From Limosilactobacillus caccae (lineage in GTDB: Bacteria; Bacillota; Bacilli; Lactobacillales; Lactobacillaceae): a stretch of DNA of 64,000 nt. The stretch is taken from positions 362,501 to 426,500 of the forward strand of contig NZ_FTOY01000011.1 of assembly GCF_900156885.1 (NCBI RefSeq). Direction: 5' to 3'. This document shows positions 16,566-26,000 of this stretch, in pieces. Under the pieces are notes generated by a model, which saw only the letters and a program-made list of their open reading frames with translations, ran no database searches and was not told the DNA's origin. Every line of letters starts with the position of its first letter. Within the stretch, counting starts at the first letter, position 1. Both the position numbers and the translations under genes were made by a program.

Positions 16566-17798
16566 ATGCCAAGAGTAGTAATTACCGGGATGGGGGCAAT
16601 TGCTCCTAACGGGAACGGCGTAGAAAACTTTGTAAAAAATAGTCTCGCGGGTAAGATCGGGATCAAGAAGATCAGCAAGTTTGACGCCACTGACACCGGC
16701 ATTACCGTTGCTGGGGAAATTGATGACTTTGACCCGCAAGCAGTTGTTGGTAAAAAAGCGGCGCGGCGGATGGACCTCTACTCCCAGTACGCAATTCAAA
16801 GTGCGGTGGAAGCAATGGAAATGGCCGGGGTAACGGAAGAAAATACCACGCCAACTGACCTGGGGGTGATCTACGGGTCGGGAATTGGTGGCTTGACGAC
16901 CATCCAGGAACAGATCATTAAGATGCATGACAAGGGACCAAAGCGGGTATCACCGATGTTTGTCCCAATGGCGATTGCCAACATGGCTGCCGGTAACATC
17001 TCAATCCGCTTTAACGCCCAAAATATTTCGACGTCAATCGTGACGGCTTGTGCGACTGGGACCAACTCAATCGGTGAAGCCTTCCGCCAAATCAAGGAAG
17101 GGCGGGCCAAGGTGATGATCGCCGGTGGTTCCGAAGCATCAGTCAACGAGATTGGGATCGCTGGCTTTGCGGCCTTGACCGCGCTTAGTGACACAACTGA
17201 CCCGGCGAACGCCTCATTGCCATTTGACGTTCACCGGAACGGCTTTGTCCTCGGTGAAGGTGGGGCCACCCTCGTGCTAGAAGAGCTTGACCATGCTAAA
17301 CAGCGGGGCGCCAAGATCCTCGGCGAAGTCGTCGGCTACGGCGCAACTACGGATGCTTACCATATCACCTCACCGGACCCCACAGGTAAAGGGGCTGCCC
17401 GGGCGATGCAGGAAGCAATTGACGAAGCCGGGATTAAGCCCAGCGAAGTTGACTACATCAATGCTCACGGAACTGCCACCCACGCCAATGACGCGGGAGA
17501 GGCCAAGGCAATCAACCAGGTCTTTGGTAAAGACAGTGACGTGCGGGTCAGCTCGACGAAGGGGATGACCGGTCACCTGCTCGGGGCTGCCGGGGCAATT
17601 GAAGCAGTAATCACGGTGGCCGCGCTTGAAAAGGGGAAACTGCCAGCTAATATTGGTTGTCACGAACAAGACCCGGAATGCCAGGTCAACCTGGTGACAA
17701 CGGCCAACCAAGCTGCCCCGGATGCTAAGTACGCCATTAGTAATTCATTCGGCTTTGGTGGTCATAATGCCGTCTTAGCCTTTCGCAAATGGGAGTGA
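16566..17798 (+). CDS. fabF: 3-oxoacyl-ACP synthase II
   Basis: Elongating condensing enzyme of 410 aa. The Cys-His-His triad is C162 (TACATGTNS), H301 (NAHGTATHAND) and H337 (GMTGHLLGAAG). The terminal FGFGGHNAVLAF is diagnostic. AGGAGG is 6 bases before the ATG. It is the only FabF/FabB-type enzyme in the window, so it would have to support both saturated and unsaturated branches unless another copy lies elsewhere. Confidence 0.95.
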   Translation: MPRVVITGMGAIAPNGNGVENFVKNSLAGKIGIKKISKFDATDTGITVAGEIDDFDPQAVVGKKAARRMDLYSQYAIQSAVEAMEMAGVTEENTTPTDLGVIYGSGIGGLTTIQEQIIKMHDKGPKRVSPMFVPMAIANMAAGNISIRFNAQNISTSIVTACATGTNSIGEAFRQIKEGRAKVMIAGGSEASVNEIGIAGFAALTALSDTTDPANASLPFDVHRNGFVLGEGGATLVLEELDHAKQRGAKILGEVVGYGATTDAYHITSPDPTGKGAARAMQEAIDEAGIKPSEVDYINAHGTATHANDAGEAKAINQVFGKDSDVRVSSTKGMTGHLLGAAGAIEAVITVAALEKGKLPANIGCHEQDPECQVNLVTTANQAAPDAKYAISNSFGFGGHNAVLAFRKWE

Positions 17799-17805
17799 TT
17801 TTTAA

Positions 17806-18243
17806 TTGGAGCTTAAAGAGATTCAAACCTTAATGCAGAAATTCGAAGATTCCGACATGCGGGAGCTTGATATTGACGATGACGGCTTCCACCTCTATTT
17901 GAGCAAGAACAAGCAGGCACGGCCAGTTAAGCCAGCCGCCAGTAGCCAGCCGTCTAAAGCAGTGACTACCCCGGCCAAGCCGACCAAAACCGCGACTTCT
18001 GCTGGCAAGGAAATCAAGGCACCACTGGTCGGGACGGTCTACTTACAACCGAAACCGGACCAGCCCGCCTATGTCAGTGTCGGCGACCATGTCCAAAAGG
18101 GTGACGTGGTCTGCGTGATCGAGGCGATGAAGATGATGACCGAGATCAAGAGTGACTACACCGGGGTCATCACCCACGTCAACGTCAGCAACGAAGAATT
18201 AGTCGAAGTTGAACAACCGTTATTCACGGTCGCGGAGGATTAG
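17806..18243 (+). CDS. accB: Acetyl-CoA carboxylase biotin carboxyl carrier protein
   Basis: 145 aa. A short N-terminal helical part, a Pro/Ala/Thr-rich linker (about 40-68), then a biotinyl domain with K109 in EAMKMM. Carries CO2 between AccC and AccA/AccD. The start is TTG at 17806 with GGGAGTGA upstream, 7 bp after fabF; the N terminus MELKEIQTLMQKF is usual for AccB. Confidence 0.94.
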   Translation: MELKEIQTLMQKFEDSDMRELDIDDDGFHLYLSKNKQARPVKPAASSQPSKAVTTPAKPTKTATSAGKEIKAPLVGTVYLQPKPDQPAYVSVGDHVQKGDVVCVIEAMKMMTEIKSDYTGVITHVNVSNEELVEVEQPLFTVAED

Positions 18244-18245
18244 CA

Positions 18246-18677
18246 ATGACAGAAGAATTAGACACAAACGCAATTCAAAAGATCATCCCCCACCGTTACC
18301 CGATGCTATTAATCGACCGGGTAGAAAAACTGGTGCCCGGTGAAATGGCAATCGCCCGGCGGAACGTGACCATCCATGAAGAAGTCTTCAACGGTCACTT
18401 CCCAGAAAACCCGGTCCTCCCGGGGGCATTGATTGTCGAATCACTGGCTCAGACCGGGGCGGTTGCTTTACTATCGGAACCAGAATTTAAGGGGAAGACA
18501 GCCTACTTTGGTGGCATCCGGTCAGCGGAATTCCGCAAGGTCGTCCGGCCTGGTGACCAATTGAAACTCGAAGTTCACTTGGAAAAGGTCCGCGGCCACA
18601 TCGGTGTCGGCAAGGGTGTTGCCACTGTCGATGGCGAGCGGGCATGTACCGCAGAATTAACTTTTATGATTGGCTAG
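18246..18677 (+). CDS. fabZ: 3-hydroxyacyl-ACP dehydratase FabZ (copy 2)
   Basis: 143-aa hot-dog dehydratase with H51 (FNGHFPENPVLPG) and E65 (LIVESLAQ). It is embedded between accB and accC, the usual place for the housekeeping FabZ. It differs clearly from copy 1 in the tunnel region (TGAVALLSEPEF against AASILILKSPRF), so the two probably differ in chain-length preference or in isomerase ability. It begins 2 bp after accB. Confidence 0.94.
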   Translation: MTEELDTNAIQKIIPHRYPMLLIDRVEKLVPGEMAIARRNVTIHEEVFNGHFPENPVLPGALIVESLAQTGAVALLSEPEFKGKTAYFGGIRSAEFRKVVRPGDQLKLEVHLEKVRGHIGVGKGVATVDGERACTAELTFMIG

Positions 18678-18685
18678 GTGTTGAG

Positions 18686-20056
18686 ATGTTTTCAAAGGTT
18701 TTAGTTGCAAATCGTGGTGAGATTGCCGTGCGCATCATCCGGTCGTTACGTGAACTGGGGATTAAGACGGTCGCAATTTACTCCACGGCGGACCGGGAAA
18801 GTCTTCACGTGCAATTAGCTGATGAAGCAGTGTGCGTCGGGACGGCCCGGGCACAGGACTCATATTTAAACGTAAAAAACATCCTTGAGGCTGCGGTCGG
18901 GACCGGCGCCCAGGCGATCCACCCAGGATTTGGCTTCCTGTCAGAGAACGCTGAATTTGCGACGATGTGTGCCGAGTGTGGGATCACCTTTATCGGCCCG
19001 CAAGCGTCGGTGATCGACCTGATGGGGAATAAGGAACACGCCAGGGAGCAGATGAAAAAATCCGGCGTACCCGTCATCCCCGGCAGTGAAGGCTATATCG
19101 TCGACCCGGCCGCGGCAGAAGCAGTCGCCAATAAGATCGGCTACCCCGTCCTATTAAAGGCGGCCGCCGGTGGTGGTGGAAAAGGTATTCGGCGGATTGA
19201 AAATGACCAGCAGATGAAGCGGGCCTTTGCCGAGGCACAGAGTGAGGCTAAGCTGTCCTTTAACGATGACCGAATGTACTTGGAAAAGATCATGGAAGAC
19301 GTCAAGCACATCGAGGTGCAGGTCTTTCGGGACAACTTTGGTCACGCGGTTTACTTCCCCGAGCGGGACTGCTCTTTGCAGCGGAACAAGCAAAAGGTGA
19401 TTGAAGAAAGTCCCTGCCAATTAGTGACCGCCAGTCAGCGAGCAAGCCTCGGCCAGATTGCCTTGCGGGCGATTGACGCCATTGACTACCACAACACCGG
19501 GACGATTGAGTTTTTAATGGATAGGGACCACCATTTCTACTTCATGGAAATGAACACCCGGATCCAGGTGGAGCACACCGTCACGGAAATGGTCACCGGG
19601 ATTGACCTGGTTAAGGCCCAGGTCTTGGTTGCGGCGAATGAACCCCTGCCATTTACGCAGCAAGACATTCAGATCCGCGGCCACGCAATCGAGTGTCGGA
19701 TCAATGCTGAGGACCCCAAGCGCAACTTCATGCCGATGACGGGGACGGTCAACTACCTCTACCTGCCGGTCGGCAACCTGGGGATGCGGATTGATACTGC
19801 CTTGTATCTCGGGGCGAAGATTACGCCCTTTTATGATTCGATGATTGCCAAAGTGATTGCTCTCGGACATGACCGGACAGAGGCGATTGAGAAGATCAAA
19901 CGCCTGCTTGGTGAAATGGTCATCATCGGCGTCACGACCAACCAGAACTTCCACCTGGCAATCCTCAATGATCCGGAATTCTTGAAGGGGACCGCGACGA
20001 CGACCTTCTTGGAGGATTCATTTCTACCGCGTTGGAAAGGAGAGGGAACCGCGTGA
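18686..20056 (+). CDS. accC: Biotin carboxylase subunit of acetyl-CoA carboxylase
   Basis: 456-aa ATP-grasp enzyme that carboxylates biotin on AccB. Family motifs: VANRGEIAVRI at the N terminus, GFGFLSENAEFA, the glycine-rich AAAGGGGKGIRRI ATP loop, EMNTRIQVEHTVTEM and IECRINAEDP. The ATG at 18686 (MFSKVLVANRGE) is preceded by AGGTG and lies 8 bp after fabZ copy 2. It overlaps accD by 4 bp. Confidence 0.95.
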   Translation: MFSKVLVANRGEIAVRIIRSLRELGIKTVAIYSTADRESLHVQLADEAVCVGTARAQDSYLNVKNILEAAVGTGAQAIHPGFGFLSENAEFATMCAECGITFIGPQASVIDLMGNKEHAREQMKKSGVPVIPGSEGYIVDPAAAEAVANKIGYPVLLKAAAGGGGKGIRRIENDQQMKRAFAEAQSEAKLSFNDDRMYLEKIMEDVKHIEVQVFRDNFGHAVYFPERDCSLQRNKQKVIEESPCQLVTASQRASLGQIALRAIDAIDYHNTGTIEFLMDRDHHFYFMEMNTRIQVEHTVTEMVTGIDLVKAQVLVAANEPLPFTQQDIQIRGHAIECRINAEDPKRNFMPMTGTVNYLYLPVGNLGMRIDTALYLGAKITPFYDSMIAKVIALGHDRTEAIEKIKRLLGEMVIIGVTTNQNFHLAILNDPEFLKGTATTTFLEDSFLPRWKGEGTA

Positions 20057-20901
20057 AATTATACGAACAGAGTAATACCTTAAGTGAGCGCCACGTCAAG
20101 GCGGACAAGGAAGCTGACGCGAAGGTGCCCGACCGGATGTGGGTCAAGTGCCCGCACTGTGGGACGACTTTATTTGCTAAGCAACTGACGGCGTACGCTA
20201 CTTGTCCCGAATGTGACTACGGGTGGCGGATTGCTGCCCGCCAGCGACTCTCCTGGCTAGTCGACGACTTTCAAGAAGATGACACTGACTTGCAGACGGA
20301 TGACCCGCTTGACTTTCCGGGTTACCGGGAGAAGATTGCGAAGATGCAGGAGAAAACGGGACTAAACGATGCGGTCTTGACCGGTGAAGCCACGATCGGC
20401 CAGGTAAAGTTTGCCCTCGGAATCATGGACCCGACCTTTATCATGGGGTCGCTGGGGACGGTGACCGGGGAGAAGATTAGCCGCCTATTTGAAAAATCAA
20501 CGCGTAAGCGCGAGGCAGTAGTGATGTTTACGGCGTCTGGTGGTGCCCGGATGCAGGAGGGGATCTTATCCCTAATGCAGATGGCGAAGATTTCCCAGGC
20601 GATTGCGGACCATGCAGCCGCCGGGCTCTTGTACATCGTCGTCTTGACTGATCCGACGACCGGGGGTGTAACCGCCAGCTTTGCGATGGACGGTGACATC
20701 ACCTTAGCGGAACCCCACGCCCTTGTCGGCTTTGCGGGGCGGCGGGTGATTGAGCAGACGATTCACGAAAAACTGCCCAACGACCTTCAGTCGGCGGAAA
20801 ACATCCTCAAACACGGTTTCATCGATGCAATCGTCAAACGGCAGGATGAGAAAGCAAAACTAGCCTGGTTAATCAAGACAGGAGGTGGTCACCGTGGCTA
20901 A
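20053..20901 (+). CDS. accD: Acetyl-CoA carboxyltransferase beta subunit
   Basis: 282 aa. An N-terminal zinc ribbon (C33-P-H-C36 and C51-P-E-C54) is followed by a crotonase-type carboxyltransferase domain with FTASGGARMQEG and PTTGGVTASFAM. Works with AccA to move the carboxyl group from biotin to acetyl-CoA. GTG 20053 is chosen as start because AGGAG lies upstream and it gives the GTGA overlap with the accC stop. It overlaps accA by 8 bp. Confidence 0.94.
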   Translation: MKLYEQSNTLSERHVKADKEADAKVPDRMWVKCPHCGTTLFAKQLTAYATCPECDYGWRIAARQRLSWLVDDFQEDDTDLQTDDPLDFPGYREKIAKMQEKTGLNDAVLTGEATIGQVKFALGIMDPTFIMGSLGTVTGEKISRLFEKSTRKREAVVMFTASGGARMQEGILSLMQMAKISQAIADHAAAGLLYIVVLTDPTTGGVTASFAMDGDITLAEPHALVGFAGRRVIEQTIHEKLPNDLQSAENILKHGFIDAIVKRQDEKAKLAWLIKTGGGHRG

Positions 20902-21670
20902 ATTGAGCGCGGCCGAAATCGTCGCTAAGGCCCGCAGCGACCAGAAAATCACCGGGAAGGAAATTATCAACTACCTTTTCGATGACTTCATGGAACTCCA
21001 CGGCGACCGGTGCGGCAGTGATGATCCGGCGATTGTCGGTGGACTTGCAAGTTTTCACGGGCAGGCGGTAACGGTCATCACGACTGACCGGGGAGCAACG
21101 ACGGCGGAAAAGGTTGCCAAGCACTTCGGCAGTCCGATGCCCGGTGGCTACCGAAAGGCTGTGCGGTTAATCAAGCAGGCTGATAAGTTCCACCGGCCAG
21201 TCGTTTGCTTCGTCAATACGGCCGGAGCTTTTCCTAGTAAGGAAGCCGAAGAAGGCGGCCAGGGAGAAGCAATCGCCCAGAGCATCCTGCAGATCAGTCA
21301 AGTGAAGGTCCCCGTCATTACCGTCATCTATGGTGAAGGCGGCAGTGGTGGGGCGCTGGCCCTTGCTTGTGGGGATGAGGTCTGGATGCTCGATTACGCG
21401 ACCTACTCGATTCTCTCGCCAGAGGGCTTTGCGTCCATTCTCTGGAAGGATGCTTCCCGGGCAGACGAGGCTGCCGCAGTGATGCAGATGACCCCGGAAG
21501 CCCTGTTAAAGAAAAAGGTGATTGAGGGGATCATTGAAGAAGACGAAAGTAATCACCAGCGGACCGCCGGAAATATCGCGCGGGTGCTGGCAGACCGCCT
21601 GGCCGCCCTAGAAAAATTATCACCGCAAGAATTGCTCGCCCGGCGGCAGGCACGGTATCGAAAATTTTAA
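20894..21670 (+). CDS. accA: Acetyl-CoA carboxyltransferase alpha subunit
   Basis: 258 aa carboxyltransferase domain: GGYRKAVRLIKQADKF, FVNTAGAFPSKEAEE, YGEGGSGGALALACGD and SPEGFASILWKD. The GTG at 20894 is preferred to GTG 20885 because GGAGG lies 8 bases upstream of it. It is shorter than the E. coli subunit, lacking the long N-terminal helical extension, as is usual in lactobacilli. Confidence 0.94.
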   Translation: MAKLSAAEIVAKARSDQKITGKEIINYLFDDFMELHGDRCGSDDPAIVGGLASFHGQAVTVITTDRGATTAEKVAKHFGSPMPGGYRKAVRLIKQADKFHRPVVCFVNTAGAFPSKEAEEGGQGEAIAQSILQISQVKVPVITVIYGEGGSGGALALACGDEVWMLDYATYSILSPEGFASILWKDASRADEAAAVMQMTPEALLKKKVIEGIIEEDESNHQRTAGNIARVLADRLAALEKLSPQELLARRQARYRKF

Positions 21671-21686
21671 AAAGGAGCAGGACAAA

Positions 21687-22451
21687 ATGGGAAATTTGTT
21701 GTCAGGTAAAAAAATTATTGTGATGGGGGTCGCTAATAAGCGGTCGATTGCCTGGGGTTGTGCACGCGCAATGGCTGACCAGGGGGCGGAGATCATCTAC
21801 ACCTACCAAAACGACCGCTTAAAAAAGAGCATTAGCCGGCTAGTCAACGATGACGACCACTTAATCGAGTGTGACGTCGCTAGTGACGAGAGCATCAAGG
21901 CGGCCTTTGCGACGATTAAGGAACGCTTCGGCCAAGTCAACGGCCTGGTGCACGCGATCGCCTACGCAAAGAAAGACGAACTTAGTGGGTCAATCTTAAA
22001 TGCCAGTCGGGAAGGGTACGCTCTTGCCCAGGACATCTCCGCCTATTCACTATTAGCCGTTAGTAAAGAAGCGGAGAAGCAAGACCTGTTGACCGCTCCG
22101 GCAAGTATCGTTACCTTAACCTACTTTGGTTCGGAACGGGCAGTGCCAAACTACAACGTGATGGGCGTTGCCAAGGCGGCCTTGGAGGCGAACGTCCGCT
22201 ACTTGGCACGGGATCTCGGCGAAAAGAACGTCCGGGTCAACGCCATCTCAGCTGGGGCGGTGAAGACCCTCGCGGTCACCGGGATCAAGGGACATAGCGA
22301 CCTCTTGAAGGAATCGCAGTCGCGGACGGTGGATGGCGTCGATGTCACGACGACTGAAATCGGTGGCGCCTGCGCATTCTTGATGAGTGACATGTCAACC
22401 GGGGTCGTCGGCGATGTTATCTATGTCGACAAGGGTGTCCACTTAATCTAA
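21687..22451 (+). CDS. fabI: Enoyl-ACP reductase (NADH)
   Basis: Last step of each elongation cycle. A 254-aa SDR with the FabI-type glycine motif (GVANKRSIAWG) and catalytic Y146, Y156 and K163 (TYFGSERAVPNYNVMGVAK). It has no resemblance to the flavoprotein FabK. AAGGAG lies 9 bases before the ATG. Last gene of the operon; a terminator follows about 130 bp later. As a FabI-type enzyme it would be expected to be the triclosan-class target. Confidence 0.95.
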   Translation: MGNLLSGKKIIVMGVANKRSIAWGCARAMADQGAEIIYTYQNDRLKKSISRLVNDDDHLIECDVASDESIKAAFATIKERFGQVNGLVHAIAYAKKDELSGSILNASREGYALAQDISAYSLLAVSKEAEKQDLLTAPASIVTLTYFGSERAVPNYNVMGVAKAALEANVRYLARDLGEKNVRVNAISAGAVKTLAVTGIKGHSDLLKESQSRTVDGVDVTTTEIGGACAFLMSDMSTGVVGDVIYVDKGVHLI

Positions 22452-22579
22452 ATAACTTTCCATTTCCTGGCAATCGGCCGGTCAGTTGATCGCCTGTTTG
22501 CACTTATTTCTTTTATTATTCGGCCGGGGGATGGGAAAAGGCGTGAATGAGCTAGTATCGTCATGCCACCATCAATCAC

Positions 22580-22625
22580 AATGACCGCCAACGTTTGGTA
22601 AACCAGACGCTGGCGGTCATTTTTT
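22580..22625 (+). terminator. fab operon terminator
   Basis: AATGACCGCCA pairs with TGGCGGTCATT, with a further CGTTTGG/CCAGACG inner stem, then a T-run. The gap from 22452 to 22752 otherwise shows nothing recognisable. Confidence 0.88.
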
Positions 22626-22752
22626 AAATTTCGGTTGTGCTGGTGGCGTTTTCTTGCTGATGCTTTAGGCATTGATCGGGGACGGTGCCTATTTAGCCAG
22701 CGTTGAAGGGGAGTTGCACGATAATTTCAATTACGGTATTGTGAATAGGTGA

Positions 22753-23026
22753 AGTCACATGATAAGCTTGCGCCCACTAGGGGTAGGCGAAGGCTTGTTT
22801 GTGAGGCATTGAGCGGTTTGCTTTTACTAATGATCTAAAAATATTTTTATAGTAAAATAGCGAACCATTCCGATTAATTGCGTGTTATCATAGTAGTGAA
22901 TGCTATAACAAAAATGATTGCAAAAAAAGCACGCGTGATCTAGTAGTTGTTATAGTAGGGAATACTTATTACACAAAATTGAATAATCAATGCATTACTG
23001 AAAATCGAAAACGGGGGTTTTGATAA
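22753..23026 (+). repeat. Adhesin leader, copy A
   Basis: This 5' region is homologous to 36610-36884. Shared blocks in the same order and spacing are AGTCAC-TGATAAGC, TTTTTATAGT (22844, probable -10 region), TGCGTGTTAT-ATA, CTATAAC, TGATTGCAAAA, and a G5 run just before the start. From the first block to the start codon it is 274 bp here and 272 bp in the other copy. Confidence 0.75.
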
Positions 23027-26000
23027 ATGGTATCGAAAAATAACCAATGGAATAAAATGCAACAAGAAGCTGACCGGGTGCCGCACTATGGGTTGCGGAA
23101 GCTGTCGGTTGGGGTAGCAAGTGTCTTGCTGAGTACGACATTACTGTTCGGGATGGCAAGCACAGCGCACGCTGATAATGCGCCGTCGAATACTACTGCG
23201 GCCACCACAAGCACAAGTAGTGCAGGTGACACAGACGTGCAAAGCGAAGGGGAGACACCAGCACAACATAATGCGCCAGTTGCTAGCGGCGTAGGGGATG
23301 AAACTGCAACTACGCCGGAAATGCAGACATTTACTGTTCCGCAAGCATCTTCACCAGTATCTAAGCAAGCTTTGGCTGAAAGTAAAGCTGAGAAGACAAC
23401 AAATATTAATTTTCTTGACGAAAATAGTGACTATAAAGATACGGTAACTGTTGAAACTGGAAAAGATGTTCAAGTAAACTTCCAGACTAATGACTATGTT
23501 GATGGTGATAAATTTACTTTCAAAATTCATCCATCATCTGACGGAATTGATATTTCTAACACATATAATTTAACACCAGCTGATAATCAAAAAAATAAAG
23601 CAACAGTTAGTAAAGTAAGCGAAAACGTAAATGAATATGAATTCAGTGACACGATGAAGGGTTCTGGTACCTACAATCAAATTATTGCAATCAAAACAAA
23701 TGGTACTTTTGACCCAACAGTCGTACGCAAGGATGGAACTTACGAAATTGCCATTGACGTGTATAAAAATGGTCAAAAAATTAAAAACACTACTTTCAAA
23801 CAAATAGTCCATCATAAGCCGTACATTTATTGGCAAAATAATAATGGTGAAAACGATAGTCTTCACAACATTTACACTATGGATCATCAATATGTTTCAA
23901 ATGGACAAGTTTTACCTAATGTTGACTATCAATGGCGCTTGGCTGCTGGAATTAATCCAATCTTTAATCAAGGAACAACATTAACGGTTCCAGTGCCAGA
24001 ACATTTTATTCTAAACGAAGCAAAAACTAAGGCTAACAGTCCTAAATGGTTTAAAGACTACGGTCATCTTTCGATCAAACAAGATGGAAATAAACTTATA
24101 ATTACATTTCCTAAGATCAATGACGACCAGTTAAAAGAATTAAAACTTAGCGCTTCTCAATCTGCTGAGAACTATCCTGTTCAACATGACTTCTATATCG
24201 TCGGTAAAATTGATCAAAAAGTAGCTGATAAGACAACTATTTCTGGTGCTGATGATATCACTATTAAAAATGAGTCTGATCAGGATCACACCGTGCCACT
24301 TAAAGCCGTTCTTCTTGGTACAAATAATACTATCGAAAATACTCCAATTGGTGATTTGCTTGCGGGAAACATCACTCCAGACCAGCACAATGAAAAATTA
24401 CATAAATACTTCCCTGATCAACCCGAATGGATTACTACCAGAGAAGATAGTGACAAGGGTATCCACGCATTAAATAGAAACGTAAGTATAAGCAGTCAAG
24501 CTAATGAAACTCTTAATGGCGTTGATGCAACGGTTATTGTGCCAGATGGTATGAATATTTCTACCATTGTCAATAATGACACCAGTGATGCAAATCCAGT
24601 ATTCCAATACGAATACACTGATGGCTCAAAGTCTGATAAATTTACTAAAGATAACATTCCTACCGCTCCAGCTGGAAAGTTTATTAAGAATATTCATGTT
24701 CATTCAGACAAAGTTGACCCATTCCACAAAATGTTCAGCATTGATTTAATGGGTGTTTTAGCAAAACAATACCGTGGTGATAATAATGGAACTGCTGAAA
24801 AGACTGACAAGTCTCAACCTGCTAAAGGTGATAAGGTAAGTAATTTAGATCAATTAATTACTAAAATTGCTCTTACTCTTCCTGACTCAAAAACTAATCC
24901 AAAACATGATCCAACAAGTAACGACAGCGTTTGGTACCAAGGCCAAATTGTTTTAGATAAAAATCCGGATACAGATATCCATTTTAATCAAAACGAAGCA
25001 GAAGCCAATCAGCCTAGTAAACAAGCCGGTGCCACAGGCGGTACTCTGACAATTACGCAACTTGATGTTCAGGACGAAGTTCCTAATTTAACTTACCATG
25101 TAATCATACCAATAAATGCAGTACTTAATCCTGATAACCCTATCAGCAACTTGCCTAAAAACGCTACAGTCAGCTACTTTGATGTTAACGGTCGAACTGT
25201 TGTTAAAATTCAAATCAAGGGTGGTAAACGTGAAGATATCATTAATAAACCATTTACCTTACATTTAGACAATGCAGCCGTAATCAATAATAAAACTCTT
25301 AAGAGCTACTGGGATGTATATGTTACTGTACCAGATGGACAAAAAAGCTATGATCCTTTTGATACAGATAACCCATCTTACATTTACAGAGGATATCCTG
25401 AAGACGAAGAAGATCTAAAAACCGATGCCTTTGTTGAGAACAATAAGAATTCATACTGGGCATATACTAGCAATCATGAATGGAGATTAGTAACTGCCAC
25501 AGTTACCCAAACAACGACTGAAGCTGTGGGTAACTTGCTTCCCTCCTATGCTGCAGTTGGTAAATCTGACGATAAGGGCTCAAAGAACATGAAGTTCAGC
25601 TCCACGATTATGAATGCTGATTCTAATGACGTAACACATCTTACTACTATTCTTAGAATGCCGAACACTGAAGATGGCAAGTCCGAATTTAACTTTAATT
25701 TACAAAAGCCAGTTAAAGTCATAAATGTAGCTACTGGCCAAGAAGTTACTGAAGGTGTTCAAATCTTCTATACTACTAACAAAGATTATAAGTCTAAGAA
25801 AATGGCAGATATTAGTAAAGATGATTGGCAAAATGATTTCACAAATAGTCTCCCTGCTGATCCTTCAACAGTCACTGCAGTCGCTGTTAAAATCGCCAAA
25901 GTTCCAACGCAGGCTTTCTATCGTGTAGTTGCTGAAGGGACTGATCCAACTTTAAGAACCGATGCTGGTAAGACTGCATACGTAGCTAACAAGATTTGGT

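Noticed and set aside
22452-22672. Minus-strand ORF after fabI (74 aa)
   Set aside because: It overlaps the strong fab terminator, has no ribosome site, and reads as low-quality sequence.
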